A DNA stretch of 23,696 nt from Kuafuiihalomonas sp964477875. GTDB lineage: Bacteria > Myxococcota > Kuafuiibacteriia > Kuafuiibacteriales > Kuafuiibacteriaceae. The notes beneath the pieces were generated by a model. It ran no database searches. It was not told the DNA's origin and was given only the letters and a program-made list of their open reading frames with translations. Where the stretch lies: assembly GCA_964477875.1 (NCBI GenBank), contig CAYZFR010000047.1:1-23696 (forward strand), given 5' to 3'. The position numbers were made by a program, and so were the translations under genes. Shown here in pieces: positions 1 through 5,713 of this stretch (position 1 is the stretch's first letter; every line of letters starts with the position of its first letter).

Positions 1-221
1 CGAGCCTGGGCAAAGGTACGGTTCTCTACCCCGGGAGCAGCGTCATCGGCCGCTGTCGAACCGGCCCCCGGACCGTGCTCGGCCAGAATCAGACCCTCAT
101 CGACGCCGACGCGCCGGGCGACTGCTTCGTCTTCCAACAGAACGGTCGGCCGGTGTTCAAGCGGCCGAGCCGGGACGTCGTCGCCGACATCTTCCGCATC
201 GAAGAAGGAGCTTCCCTATGA
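1..221 (+). CDS. C-terminal end of a hexapeptide-repeat (left-handed beta-helix) protein, partial
   Basis: The open frame enters from the left edge (first full codon at 3) and ends with the TGA at 219-221. The 72 visible residues include short turns such as GKGTVLYPGSSVIG and RTVLGQNQTLIDADAPGD, with small and branched hydrophobic residues at regular spacing. This is typical of the last coils of hexapeptide-repeat acyltransferases or nucleotidyltransferases. A short charged tail (PVFKRPSRDVVADIFRIEE) follows. The stop overlaps the next start in an ATGA, so the gene is translationally coupled to the FkbM methyltransferase. That makes a role in sugar or glycan assembly likely. The substrate cannot be read because the N-terminal part lies outside the window. 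The family call is moderately sure; the reading frame is well supported by the overlap. Confidence 0.6.
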   Translation, partial: SLGKGTVLYPGSSVIGRCRTGPRTVLGQNQTLIDADAPGDCFVFQQNGRPVFKRPSRDVVADIFRIEEGASL

Positions 222-1255
222 AAGACCTGCTCGAAGAGCTCGGGCGAGATCCCGAGACCCGCCGGGCCCTCGTCGACGCCTTGCGCGCCCACGAGGTCCG
301 CCACCACACGCCGGGACGGCGAATCCGTGACGAGCTCACGGGTCCGATCGTGGATGCGCTTCACGCCCCTGGGGAGGCGGTGCCTCTCGAGCTCGAGGAC
401 GGGACCCGACTCGAGATCCCCTACCGCTCGAAGATAGCCCGCGACATCGTGCTCCGGCCCGAGCCCCTCCCCGACCACGCGTTCGAGCCTCAGACCACCA
501 AGCTCTTGCTGCGCTGGGCGGAGCGGGCGCGAACGGTGGTGATCGGCGGGGCCTACGCCGGCGACCACGCCTGCGTCATGGCCCGCCGCATGCCGCCCGG
601 CGGCCAGATCTTCGCCTTCGAGCCCAACCCCGAGCAGCGAAGCTATCTGGAGCGCAACCTGACGGCCAACGGGCTGACCAACGTCCGTTCGATACCGTAC
701 GCCCTTTGGGACGAGGACGGCCTGCGCCTGAAGCTGAAGGGGAGCGACGCCTGCGCCTGGGTGGAGCCCACCGACGCCGGCGACGGCATCCCCGCCACGA
801 CCTTCGATCGCTACGCGGAAGAGCAGGGCATCGACCGGGTGGACGCCATGATCCTCGACATCGAGGGGAGCGAGCTGCGGGCGCTTCGGGGCGCTCGCAG
901 CTTTCTGTCTCGAAAGGACGGGCCCGACGTGATCTTCGAGATCAACCGAGCGTACTGCGACTGGACCGACGGCCTCGTGAAGACCGACATCGTCCGCTTC
1001 ATGGAGGGACAGGGCTACACGGTGTGGGCGCTGCGGGACTTTCAGAGCAACATCTCCATGCGCGACTGCGCCATCGAGCTCGTGGAGCTGGACGGCTGTT
1101 ACCTGGAGGGCCCGCCCCACGGCTTCAACATGGTGGCGACCAAGCGTCCGGAGCAGTTTGGGGACGAGGTTCGGATCTTGCGCGGCGTGAGCCCGAAGCT
1201 CCTGCTTCATCGGGACCCGGCGCTTCACGCTCCGGCGGAGTGGCAGGCCAAGTGA
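218..1255 (+). CDS. FkbM family SAM-dependent methyltransferase
   Basis: A 345-residue protein with the FkbM methyltransferase core in its middle. The SAM-binding glycine loop is VVIGGAYAGDHA (107-118), the acidic ribose-binding strand is FAFEPNPEQ (132-140), and the family signature LDIEGSE is at 213-219. Such enzymes transfer a methyl group from S-adenosylmethionine to a hydroxyl, often on a sugar of a glycan, polyketide or glycolipid. The first 90 residues have no recognised motif. The ATG at 218 is preceded by AAGGAG with a 7-nt spacer, and it overlaps the upstream stop (ATGA). The 3' end overlaps the next start (GTGA). The coupled neighbours, a hexapeptide protein and an RmlC-like epimerase, make O-methylation of a surface or nucleotide-linked sugar the likely job. 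The acceptor is unknown. Confidence 0.9.
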   Translation: MKDLLEELGRDPETRRALVDALRAHEVRHHTPGRRIRDELTGPIVDALHAPGEAVPLELEDGTRLEIPYRSKIARDIVLRPEPLPDHAFEPQTTKLLLRWAERARTVVIGGAYAGDHACVMARRMPPGGQIFAFEPNPEQRSYLERNLTANGLTNVRSIPYALWDEDGLRLKLKGSDACAWVEPTDAGDGIPATTFDRYAEEQGIDRVDAMILDIEGSELRALRGARSFLSRKDGPDVIFEINRAYCDWTDGLVKTDIVRFMEGQGYTVWALRDFQSNISMRDCAIELVELDGCYLEGPPHGFNMVATKRPEQFGDEVRILRGVSPKLLLHRDPALHAPAEWQAK

Positions 1256-1875
1256 GCCTCGACGTCGAGCGGCGGCCGACACCGCTGGACGGGATGGAGT
1301 GGTTGCGGGCCGGGACGGCCGAGGACGAGCGGGGTGCCTTCTCTCGGATCTTCGACGCCGCGACGCTGGGCTTTGCGCCGATGCAGATCAGTCGGTCGGA
1401 CAACCGCCGGGCTGCGACCCTGAGAGGCATGCACTTTCAGGCCCCGCCCCACGCCGAGACGAAGGTCGTCCAAGTCCTCTCCGGGCGTCTCTGGGACGTC
1501 GGCGTCGAGCTTCGGCCGGGTCCGGACCAGGGACGGTGGCACGCGCTCGAGCTAGGCCCCGGCGAGGGCGTGCGCCTCGCGCCGGGCTTGGCGCATGGCT
1601 TTTTGACCCTGGAGCCCGACACCAGCCTCCTCTATTTCATGGACCATCGCTTCGCGCCCGAAGCCGTCCGAGGCTTCCATTGGGAAAGCCTGCGCATCGA
1701 TTGGCCCTGCCTACCCTCGGTCGTGTCGGCCCGGGACGCGGCCTTGCCACCTTACGACGAACGGACGTGGAGCCCGATGGGTTCTCGGCCTCGGCCGTCT
1801 TCGGCCCCGCCCCTTGGGGGCGGGGCCGGAGGGCCGAACCTCAGGGGAGGTTCGGGACGAGCACGGCGTCGATGA
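1252..1875 (+). CDS. RmlC-like dTDP-4-dehydrorhamnose 3,5-epimerase family protein
   Basis: A 207-residue cupin enzyme of the RmlC/RfbC family, which epimerises nucleotide-linked 4-keto-6-deoxy sugars at C3 and/or C5. The core reads TLRGMHFQAPPHAETKVVQV (56-75), with His61 and Lys71 at the usual catalytic positions. It continues with VRLAPGLAHGFLTLE (107-121), Tyr128 at the position of the usual acid/base tyrosine, and FHWESLRIDWP (142-152) near the family end. The start is the GTG at 1252, overlapping the FkbM stop. No in-frame ATG fits the N-terminus. The last 30 or so residues are Pro/Gly/Arg-rich, run through a strong hairpin and overlap the 3' end of the opposite-strand fasciclin gene by 35 bp, so they are probably not part of the fold. 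The substrate sugar cannot be decided from sequence. Confidence 0.85.
   Translation: MSLDVERRPTPLDGMEWLRAGTAEDERGAFSRIFDAATLGFAPMQISRSDNRRAATLRGMHFQAPPHAETKVVQVLSGRLWDVGVELRPGPDQGRWHALELGPGEGVRLAPGLAHGFLTLEPDTSLLYFMDHRFAPEAVRGFHWESLRIDWPCLPSVVSARDAALPPYDERTWSPMGSRPRPSSAPPLGGGAGGPNLRGGSGRARRR
1803..1827. terminator. Strong GC hairpin between convergent genes
   Basis: An 11-bp perfect inverted repeat, GGCCCCGCCCC and GGGGCGGGGCC, is separated by 3 nt (1814-1816). It sits where the plus-strand sugar group and the minus-strand fasciclin gene meet. No T-run follows on either strand, so it is not a textbook intrinsic terminator, but it could stop or protect both transcripts. It lies inside the extended tail of the epimerase reading frame. 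Confidence 0.5.
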
Positions 1876-4069
1876 CGTGGACGGCACCCGAGGTGGTGCG
1901 GACGTCGGCCCTGCTCACCCGGGCAATGTTGCCCTGGGCGTCCTGGAATCCAGCGCCTTGGCCGTCGACGACGATGGTCAAGCTCTGGCCCGCCTCCGTG
2001 GTCACGGTGTCGCCGTCCACGAGGTCTCCAGCCAGAATCTGACCCTCGATGACGTGGTAGTTGAGCACGACGTCCAGCTGCTGCTGGTTCAGCCCCGCCA
2101 CCACGGCGGCCGCATCGTCAAAAGCCTGGTTCGTCGGCGCGAGCACGGTGATCGGTTTTGCCCCGTTGGTCAGCGTCTGGGGATCCAGCGCAACGGGGAT
2201 CGCGCCCGAGGCCTGGTTCGTCACCACGTCGACCAAGGTGCTCAGGTTGGGCAGCGAGCTGGCGACCTGAAGCGTCGTGGGCGGCACGATGACCTCGTCC
2301 AGCAGGTGAATGAGACCGTTCTGAGCCGGCACGTCGGCCACCGCCAGGTCCGCACCACCCACCGTCGGTACCGCCCCGCTGGTGTCGAAGATGTAGTCGA
2401 CGTTGGCCAGGCTGCTGAAGCTCCCCGCCGCCGTGAGGGCGGCGGCGTCCTGGATCGAGCCCGCGACGTGGGACAGCAGGATGTTCCGGAGCACGTCGAC
2501 GTCCACGTTGGCGAGGTTGACGCCCAGATTGACGAAGGCGTTGTCGCTGGGCGCGAACACGGTCAGCTCCGCGTCGGGATCCGCCACCACGGGGGCGAGA
2601 CCGGTGTCGATCAGTGCTTGGTTGAGGGTGCTCAGGCTGCCCCGTAGGCTGGTCCGGGTCCCGATGGTGAACTCGGGGAGCAGAACGCCGTCGATCACGT
2701 GGACCACGCCGTCCAGGGCACGGACGTCGTTCACCGCGGTCACGTCGACCAGGTTGCCCTGGCCGTCCTCGAGCTGGATGGCTCCAGCATCGATGCGCAC
2801 GGTGACGGTGGCGCCGGGCAGGGCCGTGGCGAGCTCCTGTCCGTCCATGAGATCGGCGCCGAGAGCGAAGTCGGGGATGACGTGATAGGAGAGGACAGCG
2901 TCCAGCTCTTCCTGACTCAGGGTTCCGGCCAGGTCCGAGACCGCTGCGAAGGCGTCGTCGGTCGGTGCGAACACGGTGATCGGGTCCGCGCCGCCCAGAA
3001 CGTCGGGGGCGAGGGCGTCCCGAATGGCCTGGGAAGCGTTGTTGACCACGAGGCCGGCCAAGGTGCTCAAGGTCGGCACGCTGGCAGCCACCTCCAGAAG
3101 GGTCGGGGGGACGATGACCTCGCTCATCACGTGGGCAATGCCGTTGCTGGCAGGAACGTCGGGCGTGGCGATGGCGGCGCCGCCCACCGTCGGGGGATCG
3201 ACCTGACCGTCGAAGCTCAGGGTGAGGTTGGAGAGGGTTTCGAACTCACCGGCCGAGCTCAGCGCGGCGGCGTCCTGGACGCCAGCGCCGATGTGGGCGC
3301 GGAGGATGTTCTCGAGCACGTCGTCGTCGAGGCCCATCAGGTCCACCATCAGGCTGGAGAAGGCCGCGTCGGTGGGGGCGAAGACGGTGAGGTCGGCCAT
3401 CGGATCCGCGAGGTCGCCGTCCAGGCCTACCCGGGTCGCCGCCTGGAGCAGGATCGTGAAGTCGTCGCCCATCGCGATCTCGGCCAGGCTCGGATCCTCG
3501 TCCTCGGGCAGCTCCAGGCCGTCGAAGAGGAGAACGCCATCGATGATGTGCACGACGCCGTTGTTGGCCTCGATGTCGGCGTTGGCGACGCTGCGCACGT
3601 TTCCCTGGCCGTCGGTCAGCGCGACGGTGTCGCCCGAGGGGGCGGTGTTCACGGTCTGGGTGCTGCCGTCGAACTCGAGAGCGGTCGGCCGATCCGAGGC
3701 CATGCCGCTCAGCTCCGCTGCCGTGAACCGCCCGTTGGGAAGGACGTGGTAGAGGAGGACATTCTGAAGCACGTCCGGGTTTTCGCCGAGGAAGTCGAGG
3801 ACGTCCTGGGGCAGCCCCTCGAAGGCGGTATTGGTGGGCGCGAAGACCGTGAAGGTCCGGGTTTCGTCGCTCAGGGTGCCGGCCAAGCCCGCGTCCTGTA
3901 CGAGCTGGGCGAGGGTGCTCAGCTCGGGCGTGGCGAGGGCCAGCTCGACGATGTTGGAGGTGGGTTCGTTGCCGTTCCCTCCATTGTTGCCGTTTCCGTT
4001 CTCTGGATCATCGCCGCAGGCGAAGGCCAGCGGCGCGAACAGAACAGGAAGCCAATTCTTGGTGTACAT
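1841..4069 (-). CDS. Secreted fasciclin (FAS1) repeat lipoprotein, five domains
   Basis: A 742-residue protein with a short hydrophobic leader ending in LAFAC (Cys18), a probable lipoprotein signal although the box is not ideal. A Gly/Asn linker (25-36) follows, then five FAS1 domains at about 38-182, 193-320, 323-464, 476-595 and 598-740. Each carries the H1-type motif (TVFAPTNTAF, TVFAPTDAAF, TVFAPTDDAF, TVFAPSDNAF, TVLAPTNQAF) and ends in an H2-type strand such as VVHIIDGVLL. FAS1 domains mediate adhesion and protein contacts at cell surfaces. Domains 2-3 and 4-5 are two copies of one pair. The ATG at 4069 has AAGGAG 5 nt upstream. The gene stands alone and is divergent from the ABC1 kinase gene. 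Domain assignment is firm; the binding partner is unknown. Confidence 0.93.
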   Translation of the reverse strand: MYTKNWLPVLFAPLAFACGDDPENGNGNNGGNGNEPTSNIVELALATPELSTLAQLVQDAGLAGTLSDETRTFTVFAPTNTAFEGLPQDVLDFLGENPDVLQNVLLYHVLPNGRFTAAELSGMASDRPTALEFDGSTQTVNTAPSGDTVALTDGQGNVRSVANADIEANNGVVHIIDGVLLFDGLELPEDEDPSLAEIAMGDDFTILLQAATRVGLDGDLADPMADLTVFAPTDAAFSSLMVDLMGLDDDVLENILRAHIGAGVQDAAALSSAGEFETLSNLTLSFDGQVDPPTVGGAAIATPDVPASNGIAHVMSEVIVPPTLLEVAASVPTLSTLAGLVVNNASQAIRDALAPDVLGGADPITVFAPTDDAFAAVSDLAGTLSQEELDAVLSYHVIPDFALGADLMDGQELATALPGATVTVRIDAGAIQLEDGQGNLVDVTAVNDVRALDGVVHVIDGVLLPEFTIGTRTSLRGSLSTLNQALIDTGLAPVVADPDAELTVFAPSDNAFVNLGVNLANVDVDVLRNILLSHVAGSIQDAAALTAAGSFSSLANVDYIFDTSGAVPTVGGADLAVADVPAQNGLIHLLDEVIVPPTTLQVASSLPNLSTLVDVVTNQASGAIPVALDPQTLTNGAKPITVLAPTNQAFDDAAAVVAGLNQQQLDVVLNYHVIEGQILAGDLVDGDTVTTEAGQSLTIVVDGQGAGFQDAQGNIARVSRADVRTTSGAVHVIDAVLVPNLP
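1850..2650 (-). repeat. Second copy of a duplicated FAS1 domain pair (domains 4-5)
   Basis: Residues 474-740 of the fasciclin lipoprotein repeat residues 193-464. Shared landmarks occur in the same order: a HIGAG/HVAGS turn followed by (V/I)QDAAAL, then PTVGGA, DVPA(S/Q)NG, EVIVPPT and ITV(F/L)APT. The first FAS1 domain lacks the QDAAAL and PTVGGA signatures. Confidence 0.8.
2678..3493 (-). repeat. First copy of a duplicated FAS1 domain pair (domains 2-3)
   Basis: Residues 193-464 of the fasciclin lipoprotein, matching the copy at 1850-2650. Domain 2 carries VQDAAAL, PTVGGA and EVIVPPT like domain 4. Domain 3 carries the ITVFAPT and SYHVIPD landmarks like domain 5. The two copies have diverged clearly, so the duplication is not recent. 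Confidence 0.8.
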
Positions 4070-4080
4070 CTATGCTCCTT

Positions 4081-4100
4081 CGGGGCCCTTGCTGGCCCCG
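4081..4100 (-). promoter_or_regulatory. Hairpin directly upstream of the fasciclin ribosome binding site
   Basis: Arms CGGGGCC (4081-4087) and GGCCCCG (4094-4100) are perfectly complementary around a 6-nt loop. On the minus strand the hairpin ends at the base next to the Shine-Dalgarno AAGGAG (complement of 4075-4080), which is 5 nt from the ATG. In a transcript it would form a stem touching the ribosome binding site and could affect translation or mRNA life. Function is inferred; the pairing is seen. Confidence 0.45.
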
Positions 4101-4106
4101 AGCTAG

Positions 4107-4123
4107 GGGAATCACGGATTCCC
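4107..4123. promoter_or_regulatory. Operator-like palindrome in the divergent fasciclin/ABC1 promoter region
   Basis: A perfect 7-bp inverted repeat, GGGAATC and GATTCCC, with a 3-nt spacer. It lies 38 bp upstream of the fasciclin start, in the 252-bp gap between the two divergent genes. The size and position suit a dimeric regulator binding site, but no matching regulator gene lies in the window. The rest of the gap holds a T-run near 4212 and no clear sigma-70 pair. Confidence 0.35.
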
Positions 4124-4321
4124 GGTTCAGTTGATGGCCGGAGCCGCGTGGGCCCAGCCGCTGTTCTCCCCTTCGCCACTGCCGGATGCTTCGGATGCAC
4201 CGGGCCTGTCATTTTTTCGAACGCGGTGACTCTCAGCGCTCATGGTCCGTGGAACGGCGAGCCGACGACGAAAAGGACGGTTTGGTTGCGGACAGCCGTC
4301 CATTCGGACCAGGGTGGCGGG

Positions 4322-5662
4322 GTGGATAAGGCGCCCATAGAGACCCACTGGTTCTCTCGCTCCTCCCGGCTCGTGAACATGGCGGCCAAAGTCGCCGGCA
4401 AGGAGTTCCGCCAGCGCTTCTCGGGGCGTTTTCAAGGGTCCGTCGAGCGCCTTCAGGCCAGCGAGGTCATGACCCGGGTCGAGCAGGCCAAGCTGATCGC
4501 AGAGACCCTCGGCCAACTCAAAGGCGCGGTCATGAAGGCGGGGCAGCTGCTGTCTCTGGACGCGAGCGACTTCCTGCCTCCGGAGGCGGTGGAGGTCTTG
4601 TCCAAGCTTCAGTCGAAGGCCGACCCCATTCCCTTCGACGACCTGAAGACGGTGCTTCGAGAAGATCTCGGCCAGACCTGGCGGGACCGTTTTCAGTCCT
4701 TCGACGAGGAGCCCGCCGCTTCCGCCTCCATCGGCCAGGTTCACAAGGGCGTGGTCGACGGCGCGCCGGTGGCGGTGAAGATCCAGTATCCCGGCGTCGC
4801 CGAGTCGGTGGACAGCGACATCGACGCCCTCCGCCGGCTAGCCTCGGCCTGGCTGTCGGTGTCGGGCCGTCGGATCGATCTGGCCGAGACCTTCGAGGAG
4901 CTCCGCGCCATCCTCCATCAAGAGACCGATTACTGGGCGGAGCGGGAGGCGCTGGAGCGCTATCGGAGCCTGGTCGGCGACGATCCCCGCTACGTCGTAC
5001 CTCGGAGCTTCGAGGAGGCCAGCGGCCGCCGAGTCCTGACCATGGATTGGCTCGACGGCGAGCCCTTGGTCGACTGGATCAAGCGTGACCCGAGCCGCGA
5101 GGAGCGAGAGCGGGTCGCCCGGGCCCTCCTCGACCTCTACTGCAAGGAGTTCTTCGAGTGGGGCTTCGTCCAGACCGACCCCAACCCCGGCAATTTCGCC
5201 ATCACCGAGGACGGCCGGATCGTCCTCTTGGACATGGGGGCCGCCCTCGAATATTCGGATGAGTTCCGAGAGCGCTACGTGGGCTTGCTCCGAGTCATCG
5301 GGCGGGGCCGCACCGACGACATCGTCCAGGCCGGCATCGAGTTCGGCCTCGTCGACCCCCGCGAGGGCCCCGAGGTGCGCCAGGCCTTCGCTCAGCTCCT
5401 CACCGAAGCGGCCCGGCCCTTCGATCCGGAGCTGCAGCCCTTCCAGTTCAACGACCAAGACTTCGCGGCCGGAGCTCGGGCGATCGGCACCCAGTTTGCC
5501 ACCAGCCTCCGCTACTCCCCGCCCCCGAGGAGGCTGCTCTTCCTGCACCGAAAGCTTGGCGGCCTCTTCAACTTTCTCCGCCGGCTCGACGTCCCGATCG
5601 ATCTCACGCCCTACTGGCAGCAGATGGTCGGCACCGAGCTCGAAGCCAAGCGCACCGTCTGA
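4322..5662 (+). CDS. ABC1/AarF (UbiB/COQ8) family atypical protein kinase-like protein
   Basis: A 446-residue member of the ABC1 family, which supports ubiquinone and lipid metabolism through an unusual ATPase/kinase fold. Motifs in order are KAGQ (72-75, the KxGQ helix), the Ala-rich loop EPAASASIGQVHKG (130-143), VAVKIQYPG with Lys153 (150-158), QTDPNPGN (284-291) and the metal-binding LLDMG (302-306, in place of DFG). The QTDPN form and the end segment LFLHRKLGGLF recall mitochondrial COQ8/ADCK3 more than E. coli UbiB, which has HADxHPGN. No strong C-terminal membrane pair is seen. The GTG at 4322 is chosen because the AGGGTGG sequence lies just upstream and THWFSRSSRLVN fits the family N-terminus. 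The ATG at 4379 is an alternative start. It is a lone gene between two minus-strand units. Confidence 0.88.
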   Translation: MDKAPIETHWFSRSSRLVNMAAKVAGKEFRQRFSGRFQGSVERLQASEVMTRVEQAKLIAETLGQLKGAVMKAGQLLSLDASDFLPPEAVEVLSKLQSKADPIPFDDLKTVLREDLGQTWRDRFQSFDEEPAASASIGQVHKGVVDGAPVAVKIQYPGVAESVDSDIDALRRLASAWLSVSGRRIDLAETFEELRAILHQETDYWAEREALERYRSLVGDDPRYVVPRSFEEASGRRVLTMDWLDGEPLVDWIKRDPSREERERVARALLDLYCKEFFEWGFVQTDPNPGNFAITEDGRIVLLDMGAALEYSDEFRERYVGLLRVIGRGRTDDIVQAGIEFGLVDPREGPEVRQAFAQLLTEAARPFDPELQPFQFNDQDFAAGARAIGTQFATSLRYSPPPRRLLFLHRKLGGLFNFLRRLDVPIDLTPYWQQMVGTELEAKRTV

Positions 5663-5713
5663 GCGATCGGAGGGGTCGTCGCGCGCGCTCCTACCTGACG
5701 GTGGAGCCGGAGC

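Noticed and set aside
89..1282. A minus-strand frame over the FkbM gene
   Set aside because: The FkbM motifs and the coupled overlaps on the plus strand are decisive; the antisense product shows no motif.
5663..5713. Possible terminator between the ABC1 and Cys-rich genes
   Set aside because: Only 51 bp with GC alternation; no stable symmetric stem or T-run was found.
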